DNA of 64,000 nt, from contig CAVUEF010000006.1 in the NCBI GenBank assembly GCA_963740455.1, forward strand, positions 323,587-387,586, in the 5' to 3' direction. This DNA comes from Paucibacter sp963740455 (GTDB lineage Bacteria; Pseudomonadota; Gammaproteobacteria; Burkholderiales; Burkholderiaceae_C). Under the pieces are notes generated by a model. It ran no database searches and was not told where the DNA came from. It saw nothing but the letters and a program-made list of their open reading frames with translations. A program made the position numbers and the translations under genes. Position 1 is the first letter of the stretch. Each line of letters opens with the position of its first letter. Shown here in pieces: positions 7,961-16,551 of this stretch.

Positions 7961-9670
7961 ATGCCGACGCATGAACCCAGGCAGGTCGAAACGCATGACG
8001 CCTATGCTCAGCTGCATGCGCAGTTTCGCTGGGCCGTGCCGACCGAATTCAATCTGGCCGAGGTGTGCTGCGCGCGTTGGGCGCGCCTCACGCCGCACGC
8101 GGTCGCGATCCGCTACGAGCATGAAGATGGCGCCCGCGCCAACTACAGCTTTGCGCAGTTGCAGCAGTCTGCCAATCAATTGAGCATGGCCTTGCGCCGC
8201 CAAGGGGTGGAGCGCGGCGACCGCGTCGCCGTGGTGATGCCGCAGCGCTTCGAGACCGCCGTGGCGCATATGGCGCTGTACCAACTCGGCGCGGTGGCCA
8301 TGCCCTTGTCGATGCTGTTCGGCCCCGAGGCGCTGGAATACCGGCTGAACAACAGCGAGGCCGTGCTGGCCATCGCCGACGAGTCCAGCATCGCCAATGT
8401 GCGTGCGGCGCGGCGCAACTGCCCCGATCTGGGCTGTGTGATTGCGGTGGGTCGGGCGGCAGGCAACGGCGATCTGGACTGGGACAAGGCGCTGGAGCGC
8501 GAGTCAACGCGCTTCACGGCCGAACTGACGAGCGCCGACGATGCCGCCTTGCTGATCTACACCAGCGGCACGACCGGCCCGCCCAAGGGCGCCTTGTTGC
8601 CGCACCGTGCCTTGATCGGCAATCTGACCGGCTTTGTGGCAAGCCAGAACTGGTTCGGATTCAATGAGCCCGACGAGTCCTCGCAGGCGGTGTTCTGGAG
8701 CCCGGCCGACTGGGCCTGGACCGGCGGCCTGATGGATGCCTTGCTTCCCACGCTCTACTTCGGCCGCCCCATCGTTGCCTATCAGGGGCGCTTCACGCCT
8801 GAGAAGGCGTTCGAGCTGTTGCAGCGCCATGCGATCACGCACAGTTTCTTGTTCCCCACTGCGCTGAAGGCGATGATGAAGGCCGTGCCCAAGCCCCGGC
8901 AGCGTTTTTCAGTCAAGCTGCATGCCTTGATGAGCGCCGGCGAGGCGGTGGGTGACGCCGTCTTTGCGTATTGCCGTGACGAACTTGGTGTCACCGTGAA
9001 CGAGATGTTCGGCCAGACCGAAATCAACTACATCGTCGGCAACTGCTCACGGTTCTGGCCGGCCAAGCCCGGCAGCATGGGCCGCGCCTATCCGGGCCAT
9101 CGCGTCGCGGTGCTCGACGACGCGGGGCGCGAATGCGCGGTCGGTGTGCCCGGGGATGTGTCGGTGCATCGTCGCGACATTCACGGACACCGCGACCCGG
9201 TGTTCTTCCTGGGCTACTGGAAAGACGAGCCGGCCACGCTGGCCAAGTTCACCGGCGACGCCGACAACTCATGGTGCCGCACCGGCGACATGGCCACCCG
9301 CGACAAGGACGGCTACCTCTGGTATCAGGGCCGCAGCGACGACGTGTTCAAGGCCGCCGGCTACCGCATCGGCCCGAGCGAGATCGAGAACTGCCTGGTC
9401 AAACACCCGGCGGTGGCGAACGCCGCCGTGGTGCCCAAGCCCGACCTGGAGCGCGGCGCGCTGGTCAAAGCCTATGTGGTGCTGGCCGATGGATTCGAGG
9501 GCAGCGAGGCCTTGATCGAGCAATTGCAGCAGCATGTGCGCGGCAAGCTCGCGCCCTACGAATATCCGAAGGAAATCGAGTTCATTGCGGCCCTGCCGAT
9601 GACCACCACCGGCAAGGTGCAGCGCCGCGTGCTGCGGCTGCGGGAAGAGCAGCGTGCCCAGGGCGGCTAG
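7961..9670 (+). CDS. AMP-forming acyl-CoA synthetase (acetyl-CoA synthetase-like)
   Basis: A 569-residue member of the ANL superfamily that activates a carboxylic acid to acyl-AMP and then acyl-CoA. The P-loop YTSGTTGPPKG is near residue 200, the A5 region is NEMFGQTEIN, the A7 motif is WCRTGDMATRDKDGYLWYQGR, and the A10 lysine is in MTTTGKVQRR. The WSPADWAWTGGL stretch resembles acetate/medium-chain synthetases. The ATG at 7961 has AGGAG about 8 bases upstream, which favours it over the adjoining TTG. The 3' end overlaps the convergent gene by 4 bp. Exact chain-length specificity is not inferable. Confidence 0.88.
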   Translation: MPTHEPRQVETHDAYAQLHAQFRWAVPTEFNLAEVCCARWARLTPHAVAIRYEHEDGARANYSFAQLQQSANQLSMALRRQGVERGDRVAVVMPQRFETAVAHMALYQLGAVAMPLSMLFGPEALEYRLNNSEAVLAIADESSIANVRAARRNCPDLGCVIAVGRAAGNGDLDWDKALERESTRFTAELTSADDAALLIYTSGTTGPPKGALLPHRALIGNLTGFVASQNWFGFNEPDESSQAVFWSPADWAWTGGLMDALLPTLYFGRPIVAYQGRFTPEKAFELLQRHAITHSFLFPTALKAMMKAVPKPRQRFSVKLHALMSAGEAVGDAVFAYCRDELGVTVNEMFGQTEINYIVGNCSRFWPAKPGSMGRAYPGHRVAVLDDAGRECAVGVPGDVSVHRRDIHGHRDPVFFLGYWKDEPATLAKFTGDADNSWCRTGDMATRDKDGYLWYQGRSDDVFKAAGYRIGPSEIENCLVKHPAVANAAVVPKPDLERGALVKAYVVLADGFEGSEALIEQLQQHVRGKLAPYEYPKEIEFIAALPMTTTGKVQRRVLRLREEQRAQGG

Positions 9671-10422
9671 GGTCGGCGCAGCAGCCGAACGCTCAAACGG
9701 GTATCGGCAGGCGCGACGAGCCGTGCCGCATCGGGCCAGCGCTCCTCGCCGCTGAGGCTGGTGCAAACCCTGGCAGGCTCCTGCGCCGAGGCATTCGTCT
9801 CCTGGTCCCCAGGGTTGGCCGTGAGCGGCACGGCCCACATCTGGCCCTGATCGGGCCACTCGAGTTCCCAGTTCGGCTGGCTGCTGCAAATGCGCACCGA
9901 CTCGATAGGCGGGAATATCCAACGTACATACCAGGGCAACAACTCGGAGCGCATTTTGCGTGCCGCCGCAACGGTACGCCTGACCATCGCCATGTCCAGC
10001 TGATCCGGGCCATAGGTCAATGCGACGTCGGCCTCGATGCGCAGGCTGCCCTTGGGCAAATCGGTCGCGAGATCGGCGTCCTTGGCCTCTTCCGTCGTCA
10101 GCACCGGCAGCTTGATGCGGCCGTCGGCGTCAAGATCGATCGAGACAGCCCGCTCTGCGGTCAATACCGCCACCTTGGTGGCTTGCATGCGTTTGCCCGA
10201 CGAGTTGCTGATGAGTCGAAAGTCGGCCTTGAACAAGCCCTCGCCGTATTGCACAAAGCCCCGCAGCAATTGGTTCAGTCCCGCATAGGGTACGACGGCC
10301 TTGTCGCGCGTGACGGTCACTTCCACCGTCGCGAGCCGCTCGACCCCGAGCTTGCTGTCGGATTGCTGGGCAAGTGCTGCGGCGCAGGCGCAGTAGCACA
10401 AGGTCAAGAGAATGCGTTTCAT
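9667..10422 (-). CDS. Secreted hypothetical protein
   Basis: A 251-residue protein with a signal peptide (MKRILLTLCYCACAAALAQQ), probably cleaved after ALA, so it is predicted to be periplasmic. I do not recognise a family. The mature part alternates charged and beta-prone segments and holds several Cys in the C-terminal half (RICSSQP, ARVCTSL), which may pair. It is the last gene of a minus-strand group with the anchored protein (60 bp upstream), an HTH regulator and a DUF2975-like membrane protein, suggesting an envelope-associated role. Confidence 0.6.
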   Translation of the reverse strand: MKRILLTLCYCACAAALAQQSDSKLGVERLATVEVTVTRDKAVVPYAGLNQLLRGFVQYGEGLFKADFRLISNSSGKRMQATKVAVLTAERAVSIDLDADGRIKLPVLTTEEAKDADLATDLPKGSLRIEADVALTYGPDQLDMAMVRRTVAAARKMRSELLPWYVRWIFPPIESVRICSSQPNWELEWPDQGQMWAVPLTANPGDQETNASAQEPARVCTSLSGEERWPDAARLVAPADTRLSVRLLRRP

Positions 10423-10482
10423 GGTCTGTGGCGAATCGGTAGGAGTGTTTGGGATGAAGCCCTGCTTGGGGTGGCGCAATGC

Positions 10483-11142
10483 TCATCGAATGCATTTGCT
10501 GACCAGACCCGGCGTCTGCTTGATGCCTTCGTTGAAGGGGTCGAGTTGCGCCGCGCGCGTTCGCCGGACCTCAACGCAATTCTTGCCGCGACGAATCCGC
10601 CAACCGTTCGAGTCGATGCGCTCCTCGCGCAAGCCGTTGTCGGTGCCCAGGTCGCTGGCCATGCGTTCGCCAAAGTCCAGGCTCGGCGTATTCGCGCGGC
10701 GGTCGTCGCGGGCCGGATTGCGCACCGCTTGCGAGGCGGCGCCAGCCGGCAGACTCAGACGCAGCGGCGCTGGCTGCTGCTCAGCGAGCCACTGCGCTGC
10801 ACCGACCGGCGCGGCCCGGGCATTGCCTGGTTCGATGGGAGCGATAGTCAAGGTGGGCACTTCGATGCTCAGTGGCGCTACGCTGATCGGCGTGGGCAGC
10901 AAGTTCCTGGTGGTGAAGGATTCAGCGCGCTCGGCGCGGGGCTGACTCGGGATGAGACGTACCAAAAAACGCTCGCGCTCGGTTTGTGTACGCACCAGCC
11001 GATGGCCCAAGGTCTGACTCAGCAGCCAGAGCAATAGGGCGTGCAAGCCGATCACCAGCAGCGCAACCTGATAGCGACGACGCGCAGGGCCGGGCGGCCA
11101 GCGTTGCCCGGTGTGGCCAAGGCCGCCGTCAAAGGCCTTCAT
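10483..11142 (-). CDS. Single-pass membrane-anchored hypothetical protein
   Basis: A 219-residue protein with a short basic N-terminus, one membrane segment (VALLVIGLHALLLWLLSQTLG, about residues 27-47) and a Pro-rich extracytoplasmic part (residues about 60-130). That layout resembles TonB-like energy transducers, but no TonB C-terminal domain is recognisable; the tail ends GLVSKCIR with one Cys pair (KNCVEV, SKCIR). The start at 11142 overlaps the upstream HTH gene by 14 bp, so the two are translationally close. Function unknown. Confidence 0.6.
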   Translation of the reverse strand: MKAFDGGLGHTGQRWPPGPARRRYQVALLVIGLHALLLWLLSQTLGHRLVRTQTERERFLVRLIPSQPRAERAESFTTRNLLPTPISVAPLSIEVPTLTIAPIEPGNARAAPVGAAQWLAEQQPAPLRLSLPAGAASQAVRNPARDDRRANTPSLDFGERMASDLGTDNGLREERIDSNGWRIRRGKNCVEVRRTRAAQLDPFNEGIKQTPGLVSKCIR

Positions 11143-11374
11143 GGCTTGCCTGCGATGGCGGAGAATCCGTGTCGGGCACATGACTCAGCAAGTCGCCGGG
11201 CTGGCACTGAAGTACCTCGCAGATGCGCTGCAGCGTGTCGAATCGCACGCCGCGCACCTTGCCCGACTTGAGCAGCGACAGATTGGCTTCGGTGATGCCG
11301 ATGCGCTCGGCAAGTTCGCGCGAGCGCATCTTGCGCCGCGCCAGCATCACATCAAGTGTGACGACAATCGCCAT
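11129..11374 (-). CDS. Small XRE/Cro-type HTH regulator (YozG-like)
   Basis: An 81-residue DNA-binding protein. The helix-turn-helix spans about residues 16-48 (RSRELAERIGITEANLSLLK followed by GKVRGVRFDTLQRICEVL). Proteins of this kind are often encoded directly downstream of DUF2975 membrane proteins, as here. The upstream stop and this ATG overlap as TGATG, so translation is coupled. It probably regulates its own operon, by analogy with the family; no operator was identified. Confidence 0.85.
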   Translation of the reverse strand: MAIVVTLDVMLARRKMRSRELAERIGITEANLSLLKSGKVRGVRFDTLQRICEVLQCQPGDLLSHVPDTDSPPSQASHEGL

Positions 11375-11913
11375 CAGACGAACCCGGCGTTCTCGTCGGC
11401 TATCGCCACGGCCTCGGCCATCACGCTGGCAATGGCCAGCATCACCAGGCCGAACAACAGCGTCAGATAGTCGTTCCAGCTCAGGCCCACGACCAGGGCG
11501 CGGTGTCCCGCGGGGTTGTCCATCGTCAGCGCCAGTCCGATCAGGGTCATCGAAAGCGGTTGCGCCAGGGCAAGGGCCAACATCCCGATCGAAACCCCGC
11601 GCATGCGCAGCACGGCTGCTTTGGTCAAGACCTGACCCCGCTCGTAGGCGCCGAACAGCGACCAGATCTGCCACAGCGTATACAGCGATGCAACAAGCGA
11701 AAGACTCGATGCGGCCGCCCCCAGCAACCTGTTATGCAAATTGAGCTGGACGGCGAAGGCGCCCAGTCCCCACGGTCCCGCAGCGACTGCCTGCAGCCAT
11801 TGCGATGAGGTCCAGAGGTAGGTGGAGACACCGATCAGGCACAGCGTCCCCAGCACGCACAAGGCGCGTACCGTGCGCGACAACAGACGAATGCGGGACC
11901 GGGTTTCGAGCAT
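11374..11913 (-). CDS. DUF2975-like integral membrane protein
   Basis: A 179-residue protein with about four membrane segments (near residues 16-32, 57-80, 108-128 and 148-168). Size, topology and pairing with a small HTH gene match the DUF2975 family, whose biochemical role is unknown. It is the first gene of the minus-strand group running to 9667. AT-rich DNA immediately upstream (about 11945-11985) is the likely promoter region. Confidence 0.75.
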   Translation of the reverse strand: MLETRSRIRLLSRTVRALCVLGTLCLIGVSTYLWTSSQWLQAVAAGPWGLGAFAVQLNLHNRLLGAAASSLSLVASLYTLWQIWSLFGAYERGQVLTKAAVLRMRGVSIGMLALALAQPLSMTLIGLALTMDNPAGHRALVVGLSWNDYLTLLFGLVMLAIASVMAEAVAIADENAGFV

Positions 11914-12181
11914 GGTGGAGTGTCCAAGGGCTTCACTGCAATGTCGATAAGTTTACTGTAAAACAATAAAAAATAGCTACATAAGGGAAACAATCGGCGT
12001 GATTCAGACCTGTTCCGCATTTGACGCGACCGCTTCACTTTGCTCTTGCCGCCCGCGCTTCGTCCGGGAATGGATGCCGTCACGACGCATCAGGAACGTC
12101 GTCCTCTTGCTTTGTGAGGGAAGCCCTCAGGCACACTGGCGGCTTTGATCAACATATGCCAGCAGGAGCGGAGTCATCAAC
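11914..12181. other. Divergent intergenic region, promoter-rich
   Basis: This region separates the DUF2975-like operon (minus) from the aldo/keto reductase gene (plus). It holds the most AT-rich patch of the neighbourhood (ttactgtaaaacaataaaaa near 11952), consistent with promoters, but I cannot define -35/-10 pairs confidently. No gene is apparent. Confidence 0.4.
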
Positions 12182-13243
12182 ATGGATTTAGTCAGCCTCG
12201 GGCGCTCGGATTTGCGCGTCACGCCTGTCTGTCTGGGCACCATGACTTTCGGCGAGCAGGTGCCGCAGGACCTGGCGCACCAACTGCTCAGCCATGCGGT
12301 GGCGCGCGGCATCAACTTCATCGACACCGCCGAGCTGTATGCGGTGCCGCCGCGAGCGGCCACTTTTGGTGCGACCGAAACCATCATCGGCCACTGGTTG
12401 GCGCGCCACCCCGGCATGCGCAACAAGGTGGTGCTCGCCAGCAAGGTGGCGGGCCCGGTGCGCGGCTATGAATGGATACGCCACGGCAGCCCCGATCTGA
12501 GCGCCGATGACATCGTGAGCGCCTGCGAGGCCAGTCTCAAGCGTTTGCAGACCGAGGTCATCGACCTCTATCAGATCCACTGGCCGGTGCGCCATGTGCC
12601 GATGTTTGGCGGCCTGTTCTACGACCCGGCCAAGAACCAGGCGGGGCTGAGCACGATGCACGAGCAGTTGGAGGGCATGGCGCGTCTGGCGCGGGCCGGC
12701 AAGGTGCGCCACATCGGTTTGAGCAACGAGACGGCTTACGGCGTGTGCGAGTTCGTGCGCCTGGCCGAGCTGCACGGCTTGCCGCGCATTGCCACCGTGC
12801 AAAACCCTTACTGCCTGGTGAACCGCGTGCTTGAGATGGGACTCGACGAGGCCATGCACCGCCATGAGGTGTCGCTGCTGCCGTATTCGCCATTGGGGTT
12901 TGGATTGCTGACCGGAAAGTACGACGACGCGGGATTCGACGACCCGGCCAAGCCGGGCCGGTTGGCAATCTTCGACGGCATGAAAAAGCAGCGCTGGGGC
13001 CGGCCAGATGCGCTCGCGGCGGCGCGCCGCTACAACGCTTTGGCACGCGAGCACGGGCTCACTCCGACACGCATGGCCTTGGCTTGGTGCTATACGCGCT
13101 GGCAGAGCGCCAGCACCATCATCGGCGTGACTTCACTAGCACAACTCGACGAGAACATCGATGCCTGGGGCGTCGCGTTGTCGCCCGAGCTGCTGGGTCG
13201 GATTGATCAGATCCGCTGGGAGATTCGCGATCCGGCGCAGTGA
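12182..13243 (+). CDS. Aldo/keto reductase (Tas-like)
   Basis: A 353-residue NADPH-dependent oxidoreductase with a TIM barrel. The catalytic Asp/Tyr pair lies in NFIDTAELYAV, the active-site Lys in VVLASKVAG, and the catalytic His in LYQIHWPV. The C-terminal segment STIIGVTSLAQLDENI binds the nucleotide phosphate. Similarity to E. coli Tas in length and motifs is good; the physiological substrate is unknown. The GGAG sequence 12 bases before the ATG serves as ribosome binding site. The gene stands alone. Confidence 0.88.
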   Translation: MDLVSLGRSDLRVTPVCLGTMTFGEQVPQDLAHQLLSHAVARGINFIDTAELYAVPPRAATFGATETIIGHWLARHPGMRNKVVLASKVAGPVRGYEWIRHGSPDLSADDIVSACEASLKRLQTEVIDLYQIHWPVRHVPMFGGLFYDPAKNQAGLSTMHEQLEGMARLARAGKVRHIGLSNETAYGVCEFVRLAELHGLPRIATVQNPYCLVNRVLEMGLDEAMHRHEVSLLPYSPLGFGLLTGKYDDAGFDDPAKPGRLAIFDGMKKQRWGRPDALAAARRYNALAREHGLTPTRMALAWCYTRWQSASTIIGVTSLAQLDENIDAWGVALSPELLGRIDQIRWEIRDPAQ

Positions 13244-13373
13244 GCTTATTCATGTTTTCTGTGGATAAGTCAGGGGGCAAGATCGGTGCGACGGCCGCAA
13301 AGCCGCATCACGCTTGGCTTTGCCTTGGATTGCCACAAACAAGTGCACCCGGAACAAATGCTTGTTCAATGTC

Positions 13374-13865
13374 ATGAGCCATCAAAAACACGTCAGTGAG
13401 ACGCCTGCCACGCAGTTCTTGCGCCAGAATAAAGTCAACTTCACCGAGCATGTGTACGACTATGTCGAGCATGGCGGCACGGCCGAGTCGGCCAGACAGC
13501 TCGGCCTGCCCGAGCATCAGGTGGTCAAGACGCTGGTGATGCAAGACGAATCAGCGCGGCCCTTGATCGTGCTGATGCATGGTGACTGTCAAGTCAGCCT
13601 GAAAGCGTTGGCGCGCCAGCTTCATTGCAAAAAAGTCGAGCCCTGCCAGCCCGAGGTGGCGCAGCGCCACAGCGGCTATTTGGTGGGCGGCACCTCGCCG
13701 TTTGGCACGCGCAAGACGATGCCGGTGTATGTGGAGGCCGGCATTCTGGAGCTGCCGCGCATCTGCATCAATGGCGGGCGGCGCGGCTATCTGGTGGGGC
13801 TGGACCCCAAGCTGCTGACCGGACTCGTGCAGGCCAAGCCGGTGCATTGCGCCAGTGCAGAATAG
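13374..13865 (+). CDS. ybaK: Cys-tRNA(Pro)/aminoacyl-tRNA deacylase
   Basis: A 163-residue YbaK/ProX-type editing domain that hydrolyses mischarged Cys-tRNA(Pro). The family Lys used in catalysis is in KKVEPCQPEVAQR, and the GYLVGGTSPFGTRK block is diagnostic. The start ATG (MSHQKH) is chosen at 13374; earlier codons give an unlikely extension. It is followed after 6 bp by plsY. Confidence 0.9.
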   Translation: MSHQKHVSETPATQFLRQNKVNFTEHVYDYVEHGGTAESARQLGLPEHQVVKTLVMQDESARPLIVLMHGDCQVSLKALARQLHCKKVEPCQPEVAQRHSGYLVGGTSPFGTRKTMPVYVEAGILELPRICINGGRRGYLVGLDPKLLTGLVQAKPVHCASAE

Positions 13866-13871
13866 GCGACT

Positions 13872-14579
13872 ATGCAAAACACGCTCTATCCCCTCATTGC
13901 CGCATTGCTCGGCTACCTCTTTGGCTCGCTCTCGTTTGCCGTCATCATCAGCCGATCGATGGGACTGCACGACCCGCGCAGCTACGGCTCAGGCAACCCC
14001 GGCGCCACCAATGTGCTGCGCTCGGGCAGCAAGGTGGCCGCCGCGCTGACCCTGGCGCTGGACGTGCTGAAAGGCTATCTGCCGGTGCTGCTGGTGCTGC
14101 TGTTGGGCAAGCCTTACGGTCTGGGCGAGGGCACCGCGGCCCTGGTCGGCCTGGCGGCGTTCCTGGGCCATTTGTGGCCGGTGTTCTTTCGGTTCCAGGG
14201 CGGCAAGGGCGTGGCCACAGCGGCCGGCGTGCTGCTGGCCATCAACCCGGTGCTGGGTGCGGCCACGCTGCTGACTTGGGGGCTGATTCTGTTCTTCTGG
14301 CGTTATGTGTCGCTCGCCTCCATCGTGGCGGCAGCGTTTGCGCCCTTCTATCAAATGCTGATCTGGGGGAGTGGTCCGGTCGTGCTTGCGATCGGCGTGA
14401 TGTGCCTGCTGTTGATCTGGCGTCACCAGGGCAATATCCGCAAGCTGCTGAAGGGCACCGAAAGCCGATTCGGCGAGCGCGCCGTCGTGCCCCCCGAGGG
14501 CAGCTCGCCCAAGCATCCGCATGGTCGAGGCCAGCCGGGCAAAGGCCATTCACACCACCATGTCAAGAACCGAAAGTAG
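13872..14579 (+). CDS. plsY: Glycerol-3-phosphate acyltransferase PlsY
   Basis: PlsY transfers the acyl group from acyl-phosphate to glycerol 3-phosphate, the first step of phospholipid synthesis, in the inner membrane. Signature motifs are visible: GSLSFAVIISR near residue 15-25, YGSGNPGATNVLR near 37-49, and GHLWPVFFRFQGGKGVAT near 98-116. Five or more membrane segments are evident. At 235 residues it is longer than the usual ~200 owing to a His/Pro/Gly-rich tail (about residues 200-235). It is tightly spaced with ybaK and the RidA-like gene. Confidence 0.95.
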   Translation: MQNTLYPLIAALLGYLFGSLSFAVIISRSMGLHDPRSYGSGNPGATNVLRSGSKVAAALTLALDVLKGYLPVLLVLLLGKPYGLGEGTAALVGLAAFLGHLWPVFFRFQGGKGVATAAGVLLAINPVLGAATLLTWGLILFFWRYVSLASIVAAAFAPFYQMLIWGSGPVVLAIGVMCLLLIWRHQGNIRKLLKGTESRFGERAVVPPEGSSPKHPHGRGQPGKGHSHHHVKNRK

Positions 14580-14585
14580 TCAACC

Positions 14586-14930
14586 GTGATTGAACGTTTT
14601 GATGTTGGCCCGCGCATGTCCGAGATGGCCGTGCACAACGGCGTGGTCTATCTGGCCGGCCAGGTGGCTGGCGACGCCAGTCAGGACATCGCGGGTCAGA
14701 CCCTGCAAGTGCTGGCCGCCATCGACGCCTTGCTGGCGCGCGCCGGCAGCGACAAGAGCAAAATCCTGCGCGCCCAGATCTTCATTGCCGACCTGGCCGA
14801 GTTTGCCGCCATGAACGCGGTGTGGGAAGCCTGGGTCGTGCCCGGCCACACACCGCCGCGCGCCACCGTCGAGGCCAGGCTGGCCAACCCTGAGTGGAGA
14901 ATAGAGATCGTGGTGACGGCTGCGGTCTGA
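14586..14930 (+). CDS. RidA/YjgF-family protein
   Basis: A 114-residue member of the RidA (YjgF/YER057c) family, which includes reactive imine/enamine deaminases. The C-terminal signature PGHTPPRATVEARLANPEWRIEI contains the conserved Arg (about residue 93) and the EI(V) end, consistent with deaminase-type members. GTG is the only suitable start, 7 bp after the plsY stop. Confidence 0.88.
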   Translation: MIERFDVGPRMSEMAVHNGVVYLAGQVAGDASQDIAGQTLQVLAAIDALLARAGSDKSKILRAQIFIADLAEFAAMNAVWEAWVVPGHTPPRATVEARLANPEWRIEIVVTAAV

Positions 14931-14941
14931 TCCGCAAGGTC

Positions 14942-15568
14942 TCAAGTGATTCCGAGCAACGCCGGATCGCCGCCACCCAGGCGCACCAACACCGCTTCGT
15001 CGCCGCTCAAGTCGACCACCGTGGTGGGCTGCGCTGCGCAGGCGCCGGCATCGACAATTACCTGCAGCAGCCGGTCATAGCGCTCAATGATTTCCTGCGG
15101 ATCGTTGAGCGGCTCGCTCTCTCCCGGCGGTATCAGTGTGGTGGCCAACAGCGGCTGGCCCAGAATGCTGAGCAGCTCCTGCGTGACACGGTGGTCGGGT
15201 ACGCGCAAGCCCACCGTGCGGCGTGACGGGTGACTCAAACGCCTGGGCACTTCCTTGGTGGCGCCCAGGATGAAGGTGAACGGTCCCGGCGTCGCCTGTT
15301 TGAGGATGCGGTACTGCTGGTTGTCGACGCGCGCATAGCTGGCGAGCTCGCTCAAATCGCGGCACAGCAGCGTCAACAGGTGCTTCTCGTCAAGTCCGCG
15401 CAGGCGCCGCAGACTTTCGGCAGCCGCCTTGTCGTCCAGACGGCACACCAACGCATAGCTGGAGTCGGTCGGAATGGCCGCAATGCCGCCACCCAGCAGC
15501 ACCTGAGCGGCCTGCTTCAAGAAGCGGACTTGCGGATTCACCGGATGGACTTCAAAGACCTGTGCCAA
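14942..15568 (-). CDS. Sua5/YciO/YrdC-family protein (YciO-like)
   Basis: A 208-residue YrdC-fold protein. This family includes L-threonylcarbamoyladenylate synthases that begin tRNA t6A37 synthesis. The N-terminal ATP/threonine-binding region is GGIAAIPTDSSYALVC, and the basic segment RRTVGLRVPDH is conserved. The SSYAL (rather than TVYGL) sequence and the length suggest the YciO branch, whose activity is weaker or different; a dedicated TsaC may be elsewhere. TTG at 15568 with an upstream purine-rich GGGGAAGAAG is the likely start. Confidence 0.85.
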   Translation of the reverse strand: MAQVFEVHPVNPQVRFLKQAAQVLLGGGIAAIPTDSSYALVCRLDDKAAAESLRRLRGLDEKHLLTLLCRDLSELASYARVDNQQYRILKQATPGPFTFILGATKEVPRRLSHPSRRTVGLRVPDHRVTQELLSILGQPLLATTLIPPGESEPLNDPQEIIERYDRLLQVIVDAGACAAQPTTVVDLSGDEAVLVRLGGGDPALLGIT

Positions 15569-15615
15569 TCTTCTTCCCCTGTGCCCGGCTTGCCATGCGC
15601 AGCAGGCGCCGACCT

Positions 15616-16551
15616 TCAATCGGCAATCGTATCTTGCTCGACGGTCGAACTGATGCGTCGCGCTGACGCTTCGTGGAAGTTCAGCCACACGCTTGATGCA
15701 CCGCAAGCTGCGATCACCGCCATGCCGGCCCAGGCCCATGCGTCGGGCACATGCCTGAACATCAGCCAGCCTACCGACGCAGCGACCAGAATCTGCACGT
15801 AGACAAAGGGCATCAGGGCGCCGGTGCGTGCCATGCCCAGCGCCAATATCAGCAACAGGTGGCCCAGCGTTCCCATCGCGCCGATGAGCAGTATCAGCAG
15901 CAACTGCTGGATGGACGCCTGGCTCAGCAAAGCCCAGACATGCAGATGGGCCAGCCACAGCACGGGCGTGAGCGCCACCGCACCCACCGCGCCGGTGTAG
16001 AAATGCGTGGTGAACGGGTTTTCGAGCGAGGCCAAGCGGCTTGTCAGCACCTGAAAGCAGCCATAGGTCAGGGCCATCGCCAAGGGCATGCCGGCGGCCC
16101 AACCGAACACCCCGGAGCCCGGGCGTATCACGATCAAGGCACCCAGAAAAGCACCCACCACCAGGGCCCAGCGCAGCGGCGACACGGCCTCGCGCAGCCA
16201 CCACGCGGCGAGCACCGTTACCACCACCGGCGTGAGCATGGCGATGGCGGTGAACTCGGCCACCGGCATCAACTGCACACCATAAAAACTCAAGGCGCTG
16301 GTGCCCAGCAGCAGGCCGCCGCGCAGCAGCTGAAACTTCGGATGCGCAGTCTTGAAGCCGATGCTGCCTCTTCGCAGAGCCAGCCAGATGAGCATGACGA
16401 TGGTCTGAATGCCATAGCGTGCCCAGATCATCAGCAGCACCGACAGCGTGGCGCCCAACAGCTTGACGCTGTTGTCCAGCAAGGAAAAGCAGACCCCGGC
16501 GCACAGCACCAAGGTCACCCCCAGCAGCGGGCGCTGGTGCGGCGCTGTCAA
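15616..16551 (-). CDS. EamA/DMT-superfamily transporter
   Basis: A 311-residue membrane protein with ten predicted transmembrane segments arranged as two EamA repeats (roughly residues 10-140 and 155-295). EamA proteins are 10-TM metabolite or drug exporters; the substrate is unknown. The TTG start overlaps the stop of the PHP gene upstream by 4 bp, so the pair is coupled, and the YciO-like gene follows 47 bp downstream on the same strand. Confidence 0.82.
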   Translation of the reverse strand: MTAPHQRPLLGVTLVLCAGVCFSLLDNSVKLLGATLSVLLMIWARYGIQTIVMLIWLALRRGSIGFKTAHPKFQLLRGGLLLGTSALSFYGVQLMPVAEFTAIAMLTPVVVTVLAAWWLREAVSPLRWALVVGAFLGALIVIRPGSGVFGWAAGMPLAMALTYGCFQVLTSRLASLENPFTTHFYTGAVGAVALTPVLWLAHLHVWALLSQASIQQLLLILLIGAMGTLGHLLLILALGMARTGALMPFVYVQILVAASVGWLMFRHVPDAWAWAGMAVIAACGASSVWLNFHEASARRISSTVEQDTIAD

